DNA from: Combretum micranthum
Lineage: Eukaryota; Streptophyta; Magnoliopsida; Myrtales; Combretaceae
NCBI GenBank assembly: GCA_024138025.1
Contig: JAMXBD010000583.1
Coordinates: 744,001-808,000, forward strand
Reading direction: 5' to 3'
DNA length: 64,000 nucleotides
In this document: positions 12,196 through 25,248 of the stretch, one piece after another
How positions within the stretch are numbered: the stretch's first letter is position 1
How the letters are laid out: the number at the start of each line of letters is the position of its first letter
Notes under the pieces: model-generated
What the model saw: only the letters and a program-made list of their open reading frames with translations
Told to the model about the DNA's origin: nothing
Database searches by the model: none
Position numbers and translations under genes: made by a program

Positions 12196-13375
12196 AGAAA
12201 AAGTAGGGGGTAATTGTGTTAATTAAAATAAATAAAAAATAAAACAAATTGAGGGATAAGGGAAGGGGGCCGGTGTGCAATTTTGAGTGGGAGAGAGAGA
12301 GAGATATTTAATTTTTTTATATTTTTGTTAATGAAAAGTAAGATGTGAGAGATGTGAGATTGTATTGGAAATGAAAACTGCAAGAAAATAGGTGTATAGG
12401 TTGTAAGAGTAGGTTGTAAGGAAAAGTAGAGATAGATGAATAGTGTAGAATAATAATGAATAGTATAATTTAAAGTAGATATGACAAATAAAGTACCGTT
12501 AGTAAGAAAATACGCGTATAATTGCGATATTTGATAAATTATAAAATTGATATTTTTGAAAACCTTATATCTTTACGAGTCTAACTATATATCTAGAATA
12601 TTTTTATTATTCTAAACCTCAGGACACGTTTTTCGAAAACTGTATCTGATTGGGCTCAAAACGAATCGCGGTTTAACTAATATGATATTTTTAAGGTTTC
12701 TTATGTTATTACAAATTATTCTACATATTAATCTCTTACTTACTCACTTAGGGTTATGAACACAGGTTTGCTGGACTTAAACGATTGCGTCTGACAAGGG
12801 TTTTGTTGAATTTAGAGTTTTCGATTGACCTTCTAATTAGGGTTTAAGCTTTATTGATCATAAAATTTTGGGGATTTACACTAAGTTTAACATAACCTAT
12901 ATTTCTATCTTCAATAAAGTCTGTTGGAGAAGCTTTCTTCATACAATCTTAGCCCAATCTCAGCTAGTATTAATCCTAAATAGAAACTATTGGGGGATAA
13001 GCGAAACCACAGCTCAGTGAGTTCATCCCTCATTACTATTGGTCATGCAAGTTATCAAACATTAATTAAGCATTCATGTAAATCTATTTACACACAATAT
13101 GAATACATACGTGATGAATGCAAGGAACACATTTATGAGAGTCCAGAGCCATAAAGGATGTACATTTATGCTGTTTACATATCAGTTGTCTCTTATATTT
13201 ATTTTACATGGAACGTCTCATTTTATTTTTAATGAGATTTCTTGGTGGTTGCGTCCATCCAAACTTAACCAATGATTATATGTCATCGGTAAAAAGGCAA
13301 TATTTTCCAACATGTTCACTTGATTTACGCTAGTTAATATTTAAATATGTCCATTACCAAATAATGGCGAATCAA

Positions 13376-13575
13376 ACTGACCATCACCAATTAATAGTGA
13401 ATCAAGCAGGTAGACCCCAACTTTGGTAACATCTACCACCAATACTGACCATCACCTACTAAATGTGAATCCGGTAGATAGACCCCAACTCAAGTAACAT
13501 CTATCGCCAATACTGACCATCACCTACTAAAGGTGAATCCGATAGATAGATCCCAACTCATGTAACATTTGTCAC
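13376..13575. repeat. Tandem subrepeats, ~67-69 bp, in B1
   Basis: About three units begin with ACTGACCATCACC at 13376, 13445 and 13513. Each continues with GTGAATC, a GGTAGATAGACCCCAACTC-like segment and AACATCTA. Related, more diverged units occur in B2 around 25690-25860. Confidence 0.8.
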
Positions 13576-15802
13576 CACTTGACAAGTGGACCCCAACTCA
13601 GGCAACATTCACTATCAAATCATTACTCAGAAATGTCGCATGTTTATTTCATAAACTCTTTTGGAAAAACTCGTTTAAGAATAAAGGAGCGACCGAGATT
13701 CTTCAAGTCATGATCTTTTGAAAATATATTTCGAAAATACATTTAATTGCAAACCCGGGACATTACCTACAGGAGGTTTCAAGCACATGCGACGAGTATA
13801 TCCGATTTACTTAGTCGAGTGATTAAACTTATTCATTTATTCGGGTGATCATGAAGATGATAACATTCACAACATTCAGTCATTCATCAGACAAGTAATA
13901 TAACCAATCATAACAACAAACAATAGCAATCACAAGCAAATAGCATATCATCAAAAATCCTCACCTGAGCATTCTTGATTACTTGATATGTCCTTAGAAA
14001 GTACCCAGGGTTTGAGAATATAGAGTCTAATATTCCTTATGGAATGAAGGAACAAATATTTATCATTATATGCATTATTTGTATAATGATTCTGGTTATA
14101 CTTATTTATGTTCTAATTCAAATTTTATTAATCCTGATTTAATTTTAGTACTTAATTAGGAGTTTCTAAATTTTATAAAAGCTATATTTTTCCGGCAAGG
14201 TCATGAAATTTATAGCAATACATTTTATGTAAGAGAAGTCTTCCTATATTTCTTAAATGTCAGTTTTTAGCTGTATAAACTTAAACTGTGTCTATTTAAC
14301 CAATCCATCCTTTTATTAGTTCCGAAAATAAGATATTTGAAATAACATATTCACCATATTAATTATGGTATAACTTATACTATAATTTACGCTAATTCTA
14401 AATTAGACGTATTTCAGAAATTACGTACTCCTTTCTTTTTATGGTTTTATGTAATATATTAATCTAAGCCGAGTTGATTGAAACTAATCACTTAATTCAA
14501 TTACTAAATCTACTTTAATTAGCTTAATCATCCTAATATGATTTTACTTAGTAAAATAATTCATTTAAGATATATTAGTTTATTTATATTTATATTTATT
14601 TATTTATATATATATATTTTTTTTACAATTTATTATCATTTATTAAGACTAAATACTTATTAACATAATGTAAATAACGCAACTAAACTTCTATGATTGT
14701 CTAAGTGCCCTATCTTGATATTTAATTTAATTTCTATTACATGTATTGGTCTTTTAATGGTCCTATGATAATCAATTATTAATTATTTTCATTTTGTTTG
14801 TCTTGATCTTGTTAGGTATTTATATATATCTATCGGGTATTTGAAAAATTCGTATTTGGCAGGTTTATATTTTTATAATTATTATTATTGCTATTTTTAT
14901 ATTGTTCCTTATGTAACCCATTATAGTACTCGTATTTATTTACTATTGTTTAGTATCGTTGTGTTTCTTTTCATGTACTTCATATAATTTTCTTGTTATG
15001 TATAGGTATCATATTACTTAAAAATTTGGCTTATTTAAATTTCCATTATTATGTATAAAATATGTATTTTACAATCGCTATACTTTTTATAAAGTATAAT
15101 AATAATGACGATAATAATAATAAAATCATATTTTTGTAATTTAAATTGATTTTCTTAAGGAATCCGTGAGGTACACGACTAGGTATACGGCCTTGTACCA
15201 GCCGTGCTCTTCTAGGTTTCAAACCTAGAATTGAAGCCGAGAGGTACACGGGAGTTACACGACCCCTACTCTTCTAGAAATCCACTATTCATCATCTTCT
15301 TTGTTAGTTTTGATCTGATTTGCATGATTTTTCACGTCCAAGTTGTTTCTAAAGCATTTCTAAGTGTTTATTCATGATATATAAACTCATATAACATCAT
15401 AAAACCTATCAACATATATAGAGCCTTGAGTTGTACGAAGTTAAAGAGTGTAACTAGGGTTTTATGCGTTTTTACCTTGTTGAAGCTTGATATGGGCGTT
15501 TAGGCTTCGTTCTTGGGTTGGTTTTGATCCCAAGATTGTTAAAACCTAGTTTAGGACATTGTTCAATCAAGGAACTAACTTAAAACACCTTAACTTACCT
15601 TGTTCGTCTTTTCCAAGCTTGAAGTTACTCTTTAATGGAAGATGTTCTTGGATTTGAATTTGTTGCTTATGTGTTAGTTTATTCAGAGCGAATTTTAGAG
15701 TTTGTTGTTGCTGTTGTTCTAGGTGTTTTAATGGGTTTGTTTGTTTGGTTTTAATGGCTTTGTTCTTTGTAAATTATGAAGCTTCATACACATAAATAAA
15801 TA

Positions 15803-15826
15803 GAAGAAGAAGAAGAAGAAGAAGAA
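15803..15826 (+). repeat. (GAA)8 microsatellite
   Basis: Uninterrupted GAA triplets lie within B1. This is the only long trinucleotide run noted in the window. Confidence 0.9.
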
Positions 15827-16950
15827 AAGTCAGGTTATGGATGCAATTCTCCACCGATTTGTGTATATGTGAGCTGCATTTATTAGTTTGTTTTGTTGGT
15901 TGATTCTTATTGGTTGATGTGTATGTTTTTTTTGGCTTTCATGGGCATTAATGGGGACAAATTGCAAGGGATTTCGGCTGGGGAAAAATTCAAGAGACTT
16001 CCACCGAATTCTTGGTGCAATATGCACCATATATGTACAAAATTTTTGCCAATGATTAAAGAAAAAAAATGTAAGGAGATAGGATGAATGAAAATGCAAA
16101 AACAAAGGGAAGATGATGAATTTATAACCAACAACTGTTAAGGAGTGGGCAAAAATAAAAACTTATGCAAAAAGTCAATTTTGTGGGTCCAAATGATACG
16201 TATGATAAATACTTATTCGATAATATTTTTAGATGAAAATTTACATATTTTTGATATTAAATATTCTGAATCCTATAGTATACATAAAATCTTTAGTTTC
16301 AGGCTTTTACTTTTCAGCTTTTATACATGTTATCGTAAATTATATTTTATTTGTTTAAAAGTTTTGTTTAGTGGTATTTTGATAAATTAATAATTATATT
16401 GCCCTTAATTTGACTTTATTATAAATTTATAAGGTTTGAAATTACATATGAATTCATTACTATTTATAGATTTATTCTAGAGTTTTTATTAGATTAGAAA
16501 TTTAATATTTATTCTATATCTGTTACTTTGTTCCTTTTACTAATTATAAGTTACTAAGTTAGATCAGAATTTTAGTTTCTATAGATTCAAAGTTTTTAAA
16601 CTAAAATATTGCTATAATTTAAATATAAATAAGGTTTAGATTATTTAGTATGATCAAATTTTTTTTCTTTTTACGTATTTTATAATTCTAATGATTTATC
16701 TTTAAACTATCTTTTTATAACCAATAAGTTCTAGAAATTTAATTGTCTTTTATTATATTTTGAAATTAAAGGTTAACTGTGATTATTGGTTGAATTATTG
16801 ATTCTTGTCACGGAATATTATATTTTACTGTTTAGGAATTATTTGTCCTAATTATTAACAATAGTAAATGTTCTAGTGTTATTTTATGGTTAAAGATAAT
16901 TTGAAAATCATTGTATCATTATTAGAATCTTATTTTTCTGAATATTGAAC

Positions 16951-19635
16951 TGTAAAGACCCGACCCACCAATCTTAAGATTTAGCAAGTCAAGTCCCCAA
17001 CCACATATAATATTTTTATATTATATGTAAGGTTGTTCTGAATTAACAATTTATGTGAATTGTTTGTTTAGTCCTACTATAACTTGATATAAAGACTTTT
17101 TACAAATGGATTACTCACTTGAGTAATCTATTCATATAGAACTTTTAAAGAAATAATTTACAATCTTGTGTCAAACACATGACACAACAAAACTTACATG
17201 AGTTTTACAAAACAAGAAAAATAGACTTTAAGTCTTTATATACAAACAAGGCTTAACTAACAAGCCTCTATTCAAAATACAAAATACAATATTTAAACCA
17301 ACAACTTGATCAAAATTTTCCTTCCTTGTCATCTTGCACTCGATCCTACTCGCCCCACTCATCCATAAACTTCTCCCAATCCGACCCATAGCCCATATCA
17401 TCATAACAATCATCATCACCTGAAATATAGCATTAGTGAGCCAAAGGCCCAGTACACAGCAACAACACTCAAAAGCGTAGTGGCAATCATACCTAGACTA
17501 ATGCAATGCAACATTAATGTTTTATTTATCTTTCATTAGAAATCATTGATCAAATCATCATTGGAGTAGTCAAACTTCGGAACAAGCCATGGATTCTGGG
17601 GATCCTGAGTAATGCTCACGACGCTCAGGGGATATAGATAGCCCGAATATCTATATCTCCTAGATGACGTTACACTGAAAAGAATAATCTCATATAGGTT
17701 ATATAGCCGTTGCCTAACTTCACTTAACTCAATCCATAATATAATTTAATTCACATGCTCCCATAAACATTGAATTAAGTTATACTATTTCTTTTCAAGA
17801 ATAAGTAAATGTTGCTCAGTTACTACATTTTCCTATCGATTATCCGCCGAGCCTAGTCATTGCATCATGACTATTGGCCTAAGCGCCTGCACTAACATAT
17901 CATTGCATCATGATAAGTTACCGCTCCTCGAACCGGATTCAACGGTAAAAACACAAGCAATTCAAGCAATATTTAAGTCATTTAGAATTTATATCAAATT
18001 TAAGTATGCCTACCCTAACAAACATACAAGCAAGTCACTGCGTACCTATACTAGCTTGAGAGTCAATGGGAATAACTGAAAGGGAATCAATCATTGTAAC
18101 AAAAATTTCAAACTCACACTTATTTCAAGTATATATGTTCATCAAATCTCAAGTATAATCATCCAAAGAAATTCAAATAAATCATTATAACATCATCACA
18201 TAGCATTTAGATATCATATATTATCATACAATACTAAAAAAAATACTTAAATGATCATTTATCAAGCTTTGGACAACTTTTAACAAACAACAATAAGTTT
18301 TAAACTTTATTGGAAAGTGTATTAGTTGGAAAGAAATGAAATTTAAGCACTGATACTTTTGTAATTTATAAAATCTTAAGACATTAAAGTTGTAGATCTC
18401 CTTTTAATCTTTCCAACGCAACTTGAATTACCTCAAACGGAGGTCGGATGAAAAAGTTACGGCCAAATTACAAACAGGCTGCGAAACAGGGAAACCAACG
18501 CCGGACTTCAACGCCAGCGGCGTAAAAGTAAAAATTTGCCAGCGTTAAAGGTCGACCAATCTGGTCCCCGAGTGCATCCTCAACACCGCCAAATTCCTCA
18601 TGTACGCCGGCAGCGTACCCTTCAACACCGCCAGCGTATTTTGCCGGTGTAAACTCTGTGACAGGTTGCTAAAATTCTTTTAAACTCCTCTGTTTTTCAT
18701 GTTAAATTTACACTTCCAAAATTCTCTTAAACTCATTCCAAGTTTCCCAAAGCTTGTTATATGTTCATTACATTATTCAAACAACATAAACTCCAACTCA
18801 AAACATCAAACTCTCCACCACAAATCATCATACACAAATCATACTTCAAACCCCAAATCACTACACCCAACACTTAGTCATCAACCATATGCATTTCTCA
18901 ACACTTCCAATCTCTTATATTACATATACTACTAACTCCTATAACAACATAACACTCCTCATACAACCAACAAGGTATATAAGTCATCCAACACAATTTA
19001 AGCTTAAAATCTATTGCTAAAAAAAAACAATGAACTTGCACATTTTGAAGACATGAAACACATACTTACCAATAGAACTTTAGACCTTGGTTTTGTGATC
19101 CTCTAGCATGTTTTGATGGTGGAAAATATAGAAAATGAAAGGCTTATCTATATAGATCCATGGGAGAGCTTTGGAGAAGAAGATAATGGGGTTTTGAAAC
19201 TTTTGAAGGCTTGTTTTGGAGGTCTGAAATTGGTGCACGAATTTTGCATTATTAAAGTTGATATTATCTTAAGGTTTGACTTTTGAGGCATAAGAGATTA
19301 AGGGGAACTTAATGACTTATCAAAGGCTAGTTAATAAATTTGTCTTTAGCTAATTAATCTTGTATTTGGCTCCTTTAAGGTATAAGAATTATGCTATAAT
19401 GAGGCTTATGTGCATGGATCTATTTACTCATTTTAATGCATTCCAAATATAATTCTTACATGTTAATGCAATTTAAATTTTATGAACTAAATATTTAATA
19501 AATTCTAGAGTATTTGAATATTTAACACAATAATAAAACACATAATGCATCATGAACACAAATCACATTCAATATATATCAAAAATTCAATAACACACAT
19601 ATGAAATATAAGTTGGAAATTTTATGGTTATTTCA
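16951..19635 (-). mobile_element. LTR-like element family C, inserted in B1
   Basis: Bounded by TGTAAAGACCC at 16951 and GGTTATTTCA at 19635, with flanks TGAAC (16946-16950) and TGAAA (19636-19640), a 4/5 target duplication. Sequence on both sides continues B1 as judged against B2. The element (2.7 kb) is non-coding, with TG...CA ends like an LTR. Minus orientation is inferred from the CTCACTAATGCTAT...CAG block (17418-17442, minus), which resembles the block in families A and B, and from a TATA-like TCTATATAGATA near 19150. The order of strands is therefore not certain. Confidence 0.65.
18480..18660. repeat. GC-rich cluster of GCCGGCG/CGCCAGCG motifs in element C
   Basis: Within an otherwise AT-rich element, about 180 bp carries repeated short units such as AACGCCGGAC, ACGCCAGCGGCG, GTACGCCGGCAGCGTA, ACCGCCAGCG and GCCGGTGT. 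Several are partial palindromes. The function is unknown. CpG-rich motif clusters of this sort occur in the LTRs of some plant gypsy elements. Confidence 0.7.
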
Positions 19636-20833
19636 TGAAACTAAGGAAACTGATTTTAGAGTTTAAAGTAGCAGTCAGTTTATCATCGATTATTATTTGT
19701 TTTTATTTTAATAATTTTTAATTTATGAAAAATTGGGAGTGATTTCTATGACTTTTCATTATAGTTCTTTATGATTTTATATTATATTTTTAATAATTAT
19801 TATAATCGGGTTATGTAAAATTATGGTGATTACATTCACAACGGCGAGAGGAGGGTAGGGATGTAACCGGGAAAATCATTTATAGGATACCCGATCCGCT
19901 AAAAACTTTATAGAGTTTTGGGGTAGGTTTCGAGCAAAATAACATAACCCTATATGATTTCAGGTCAATTATATAAACTCGATAAAAACTTAGCTCGATA
20001 AAATTAAAAAAAAAAATTCAAAACATTAACAGTAATACAGATATACACATATGATGCTTCCTTAACCTTAGCCGCATTTCATTTTCATACACAGATGCAT
20101 AGAAATCATAATACACATACTCCACTCCACATGTCGCTCTCTCAGTCTCTCTCCTCTTTGAACCCTCTTCTTCGTGACTTTGTCAGTTCATCTATCTCCA
20201 CTTAGTGCCTCAATCTCTACGAAGTTGTCTAGTCAGCCTATTAAATGAGCACAGCGACACAAGTGAACTCCAAACTCCTCAAGACACAACACAATGGTGA
20301 TCTCTCTCTCTTTTAAAGTTCGCTTTGGAATTTAGAGAGGCCATTGTTTTTAAGGTAAAAAAAAAGTAAGAGATCCTTTAATTACTTTGCATTTAAGTAA
20401 ATATGGAAGTGGAAATTAAAGAGATCCTTTGATCACTTTCCATTTTAGTAAAAATCTGCTTTTCTATTTATTCTATTCATGCTTTGCATTTCAGGATTAT
20501 GATTATAGTTTGGTTTAAGCAGTTTCTTAAACTAAAGAATCGAAAAATTATTTTACCATAGAGTAACATAACTCCAACAAATCAAGACTCAAATTAATCG
20601 TTGGATATCCACTATTTGGATTAGATGGGAACAGGATAGAACACCTTATGTTGTATAGTGATAGTTTGAAAAAGGTTTTAATTTAGTAGTGATAGTTTGA
20701 AATATTTTGTACATCTTTAATGCCTTGTTATATAGTAATATAAATGATATGGTTTGTTCATCTTTATGCCACTAAATTTTCTTATATGTTATGTAATCTA
20801 AAGAACATTGATGCAGTTGAAGTTAAGTTGAAA

Positions 20834-20903
20834 ATGGAAGGGAATAATAATGACGTTGAGGAAATTCCATCTCCATTAGAAACTAAGAAGGAGGTTGGTT
20901 CAG
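20834..20903 (+). pseudogene. hAT transposase, N-terminal fragment
   Basis: The frame starts at ATG 20834 and reads MEGNNNDVEEIPSPL, then ETKKEVGS, up to the insertion of solo LTR A3. It resumes at 24115 after the TTCAG duplication. An acidic, low-complexity N-terminus before a BED finger is usual for plant hAT transposases. About 0.98 kb of non-coding 5' sequence separates it from the left terminus. Confidence 0.6.
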
Positions 20904-21598
20904 TGTAAGTTCCCGAATTTTCGGTTCCAAATTTGAAACCCAAACCCTAATCGAGAGTCAAACGGACTCTTAAGTCAACCAAAACCCTAGTATATCGTGA
21001 CCGCTTAAACTCCGGCATTACCGTTTTCTCTAGCCCTAGAACGAAGTTGGAAAAGTTTGCCCTAATAATTCGTAATAGCCATAGGTTGCGTAAAAATATC
21101 AGATTGAAGAATTTCGAGTGTCCTTTGAACCCGATCGGACATGATTCTTAAAAGACGTGTCCGGAAGCCCGGAATAGGAAAAATATTCCGAATATACCGT
21201 TAGACTCGTAAAAACATAAGATTTCCACAAATATCAATTTCGTAATTTTTCGATAACTAAAAATATCAGATATCGCTTTTATACGCGTACTTTCTTACTA
21301 CCGGTATTTAATTGTCATGTCTACTTTTACATTACACTATTTTCTACTATTCTACACTATTCACCTATCTCTACTTTTTCTTACAACCTATTCTTACAAA
21401 CCTTACACCTATCTCTTACACTTTTTCATTTCCAATACAACTTCACATCTTTCATCTCTTACTTTAATTAATCAAAAGACAAAGAAATCAATTTTTGGTC
21501 TTCCCCATGCTCTAAATTAGCGCCGGCCACCCCTCATGCATGCATCCATCAATTTTGTTTTCATTTAATTAATTACACAAATAATCTCCACATTTTCC

Positions 21599-21606
21599 TA
21601 TAAATA
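21599..21606 (+). promoter_or_regulatory. TATA box of LTR A3
   Basis: TATAAATA, 695 bp into the LTR, followed by a CT-rich tract with CTTCTTTCACACCTCTTC. The same context occurs in A4 and A2. Confidence 0.6.
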
Positions 21607-23377
21607 CCCCCTCATACCTTCACTTCTTTCACACCTCTTCTTCTCTAAAGTTACTCTCTCAAAATCTCTCTCAAATTCTCTCAAGAGTTCTTACAAGAAG
21701 TCCTCTTAAGTTTAGCTTCTTTAGGTAAGAAATTTCTCAAGATTTCTTCATGTTCATTTACTTAGTATGAGCTTAGTGTGTGTTTTCTAAAACCATGAAG
21801 GTTAAAAAGCAACATTAGGTTCATGCTTTGTTTTTGTTCATAATCAAAATTCCTCCATGATCATTTATGTTTCTATTATGTTCCTTTATGTTTCTCTATA
21901 ATTCCTTTATGTTTATTACTATCTAATATATCCTTATAGCTATATATACTATTTAGAGCATATAAGCTCATAGCCTTGCAATTTATTTACCTTTCATGCA
22001 ATTTATTTAATTTTAAGTTGATTTTAAGACTAGTCATTCTAGTCTTAGACTTGTCCTCATCAAGTCAAAACAATTCCTTTTCTTTTCGGGACTAGTCTTT
22101 TCTTAGTCCCGGGGTACCTTGAAGAAGCTAAGGTCCCAATACGTGATTTATTCTATTATTTACTTAAGCTTTCAAATTATTATGTTCCTTTATATTTCTA
22201 TAGTTTATGATTCATATTCATGCATGAACATAATGTTTTTGTCTCGACAAATAAATGAAGAAGTATTTTCTCAAGACTAAAGGTTCTTTCCTAAATAACT
22301 ATAGAGAATGGATTTCTTAAAAACCTATGAACATGCATGGGAATAATTGTTCTTACATAAACAAAGGTTTTTATGAAAACTCATCTTTCATCAGAAGTAG
22401 AAATTCTTTTGGAAATCATTACAAGAAATAAAAATATCATTTTACTACTTTTTGAATCCAAGTTTTGAAAAATGAAAACACACCTTAGGAATTTAAAGAA
22501 GTTTCAAAAAGAGATTAAATATTCATCTCAATAACTCAAGAGCTTTCAAAAGTAAAATAAATAATCATAGAATCTCAAGTTCAAAGTCTTTTAACACCTT
22601 AGTTGAGACAACTTCATTTACTTCATACATTGTTATGAGTCATTACATATATGTATATACCTTTCAAAAAGTTTACAAAATAATTGAAATATTTATCTCT
22701 TCAAAGTGCTTTGTTTGCAAAGAAGAAAACAAGTTTCATAAATTCGTGGCAAATCTGGTCGCTATCTTTTCGGAACCGAAACGACTTAGTTTTATGAAAA
22801 TAAGTTTAGAAATGCTAGATCTTTTCGAGTAGGTAGAAAACGGTATATTATACGCGAAATTCCGAGCTAAAATGAGCAAGTTATGGCCATTTTAAGTTGG
22901 AATTTCCCCTTATACGATTTTACCGCGATTTTAAGAAAAGATTAGAATCTTCAAGAATAGAAGTCTTATGAGAGACTTATTTTGGGTATTTCATCTTGTC
23001 TAGGTGACGAGGGACCCGAGATCATCTATCCGGAGGACTACTACGATTAGATCCACCGATATGGAGTGAGTTAATTCTTTTCCTAAGTTCATTTCCTTGT
23101 TTGTGCTTGTAATTAGTAGCATTAGAAGCTAGGAAAAATATAAATGAACCTTTGTTATGAAATAATTGTTGAACGAAGGTTAAGAATATCGAAATACGAA
23201 GTGTTAAATAAAGTGTGATTTATGTATTGATATGATGAAGTTATGGTTGATCACTTTTAATATGAATTCAACTTATATGGCCAAATGATAACTTGAAATT
23301 ACTCATGCATATCATATACATGAATTACATTTGTTCACTACTTTTCTTCGTGTGGGGAAACGAGGAAAGAGTAGTGG

Positions 23378-23465
23378 TGGCTGGTAGGAGCCGGTAAGTC
23401 TACGTGATGGCTAGTAGGAGCCGGAAAGTCTACAGGGCAAGCAGGAGCCGGTAAATCTGCTAATA
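23378..23465 (+). repeat. Tandem repeat, ~30 bp x 3, in LTR A3
   Basis: Three units share AGGAGCCGG(T/A)AA(G/A)TCT and are spaced about 27-31 bp apart. In A2 the matching region (about 9388-9435, inverted) has fewer units, so the array varies between copies. Confidence 0.8.
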
Positions 23466-24114
23466 TTGATGGTCGTATGGGCCTGTAACCACCCAACCCT
23501 TGTCATGGAGGGCGTTAAATCCATGCTACACTTGATTTCCGGTTAATCATGTGTATCTTACATGTTCATATGGATGATGCATTTTCATATGTTTTGATTA
23601 AAATACTTGGCTGAATTTTGGGAAATGTCTTATAGTTGGAATTATCTCACTAAGCTAGTCATGCTTATACCCTTATAGTTTTCTATTACAGTATGATTAT
23701 CTTTGGTTGGCCCCGAGGAGCCCCGTATGCCAGGTACGAGCATACGCTACTAGGAGTTTTTGGAGGAAGTTTATGTTTTTAGTTTTGAACATAGACTTCT
23801 AGGAAAAATCTCTATAGTAGACTTATGTAGTAGATATGTTTATTTTGATGAATAGTATTGTTGATCAAAGACCTTAAGACGGGGGAATGCCCCTAAGAAG
23901 ATGTACTTTTGTATGATGAAATGAAGAACTTATGATTATCTATGCTTGTTCTTGCCATCTATTGAAACGTAACACCCCTATGAGTCTCCTACTACCTTGG
24001 AAGCACGCCTTGCATATAATATCGAAGCTCTTGCATGACTACGGTTGTCGTTCATTAGCTTTAATATTGTATGCGGCGGACTACCACGTTTAGGGTACCC
24101 TCTGGGGCGTGACA

Positions 24115-24685
24115 TTCAGCATGACCAACAGACACATCTGGTTCTCAAGCAGCAAGCAAGCACTGCTAATGAGACTAATGATCCTAACAAACATAAGTTA
24201 ACTTCTATTGTATAGAATGAGATGGTGAAGAAAACCATTAGTGGGGATGCTATTTTTGAGTGTAAACATTGTAAGAAACAATTGAAAGCAAATAGCATGA
24301 ATGGAACAAAGCATTTGCATAATCATTTACAAAGGTGTCTGCAAAAGGACAAGCAAAAAGACATAAATCAATGTCTTTTATCGATGAGAGGAAATCTAGT
24401 GATGGTGAAAGTGATTTTACAATAGGAAATTGGACATTTAATCAAGAAGTTGCAAGGAAAAAACTTGCAATGGCAATTATTGCTCATGAATATCCAATCT
24501 TAGCAATGGAGCATGAGTATTTTAGGGAGTTTATTTGTTGTGTTCAACCACATTTTCATCATGTTAGCTGCACCACAATGAGGAAAGAGATAATTGACAT
24601 CTATTACACAAAGAAGGAAAAGTTGAGAGTCCTACTGAAGGGACTTAATTCTCGGGTGGCAATAACAACAAACATTTGGACATCA
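24115..24685 (+). pseudogene. hAT transposase, BED zinc finger and following region
   Basis: The frame reads HKLTSIV, a stop where Trp is expected (TAG 24211-24213), NEMVKKTISG, then the BED finger FECKHCKKQL...NGTKHLHNHLQRC (C-x2-C...H-x4/5-H/C type). After a frameshift near 24350 come WTFNQEVARKKLAMAII, HEYPILAMEHEYFREFI, and LNSRVAITTNIWTS at the B2 insertion point. These blocks are in the normal order of Ac-like transposases, where the last motif begins the RNase H-like core (first catalytic Asp position, here Asn in TTN instead of TTD). B2 is inserted right after CATCA (24681-24685). Confidence 0.8.
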
Positions 24686-25248
24686 TGTGACGACCCTAAT
24701 AGGGACCTAGTAGGATTATCCTGAAGTTATTATACCACATATGCACCCACAATATGAGAATCGTCTTTCAAGTCAAAGATTATAATACTCTACTTATTTA
24801 TTAACTTCTCATACATTAATCATACATGTACTTATAATATTATTATTTAAATTTAACTATGTATCTCGATTTTCCACATTTTACCAAGATCATAAAGAAT
24901 CGGTATCCCGTACCAAATAGTAAAAATGAGTTTTAACCTACAAAATACAAAATCTCAAATGATTATACAATTAATCTAGTTCATATTCTAAGTTGATCTT
25001 ATACATGAGTTAACTTTCTAACTTTAAGAAATCTGCTTAAAAAGCACTCTTCACACATTCTTAACCCAATCCTAGAAAAGAACCATTCTTGCACAAAAAC
25101 TATAGGGAGCTGAGCAAAACCACGACTCAGTGAGTTCATTCCTCACTACAACCAGTCATGCAAGTTATTAAGCATTAAATTGACATTCATGCATATCTAT
25201 CTACACATGATATGAATGCACATGTGATGAATGCAAGCAACACATTTA

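Larger units (their letters stand above)
8718..12880 (-). mobile_element. Solo LTR, family A (copy A2)
   Basis: Minus-strand LTR of 4.16 kb with TG/CA ends: TGTCACACC at 8718 is the inverse of the 3' end, and TTTACA at 12880 the inverse of the TGTAA start. The flanks CTAAG (8713-8717 and 12881-12885) form a perfect 5 bp target duplication, so this is a complete solo LTR inserted into B1. It shares its layout with A3: a U3 of about 0.7 kb, a TATA box, and a very long downstream part. Its length exceeds A3 partly because of a 749 bp hAT MITE (11050-11798). No coding sequence is present. Confidence 0.88.
8419..19840 (-). mobile_element. LTR-like element family B, copy B1 (with nested A2 and C)
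   Basis: The left end TGTCATGATCCC corresponds to TGTGACGACCC of copy B2 (24686), and the right end TTCACA (19835-19840) to the TTCACA end of B2. Between them, several blocks align with B2: CTAGTAGGATTA; CTCAGTGAGTTCAT with the calf-like subrepeats; and the terminal 200 bp at 19641-19840 against about 30575-30710. Removing solo LTR A2 (8718-12880) and element C (16951-19635) leaves about 4.6 kb, shorter than B2 because B2 carries an internal duplication. It has no protein-coding domains. A target duplication could not be confirmed (GGTGC left, ACGGC right). Confidence 0.65.
20904..24114 (+). mobile_element. Solo LTR, family A (copy A3) inside hAT transposase gene
   Basis: A complete 3.2 kb LTR runs from TGTAAGTTCCC (20904) to GGGGCGTGACA (24114). 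It is flanked by a perfect TTCAG duplication (20899-20903 and 24115-24119) and interrupts the transposase frame exactly there. A TATA box lies at 21599. Conserved internal marks are AGTTATGGCC (22879-22888), the CTCACTAAGCTAG block (23645-23678) and GGGGGAATGCCCC (23881-23893). No internal region, PBS or coding sequence follows, so a full element was lost by LTR-LTR recombination. Long LTRs with these ends are typical of Tekay/Del-type gypsy elements; that assignment is inference. Confidence 0.9.

Noticed and set aside
13376..13575. CRISPR-like regularly spaced repeats
   Set aside because: The units are contiguous tandem copies of ~68 bp with no spacers, in a plant element.
16951..19834. Element C extending to 19834 (ending GGTGATTACA)
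   Set aside because: The last 200 bp align with the right end of B2 (about 30575-30710), so they belong to B1; the TGAAC/TGAAA duplication places the end at 19635.
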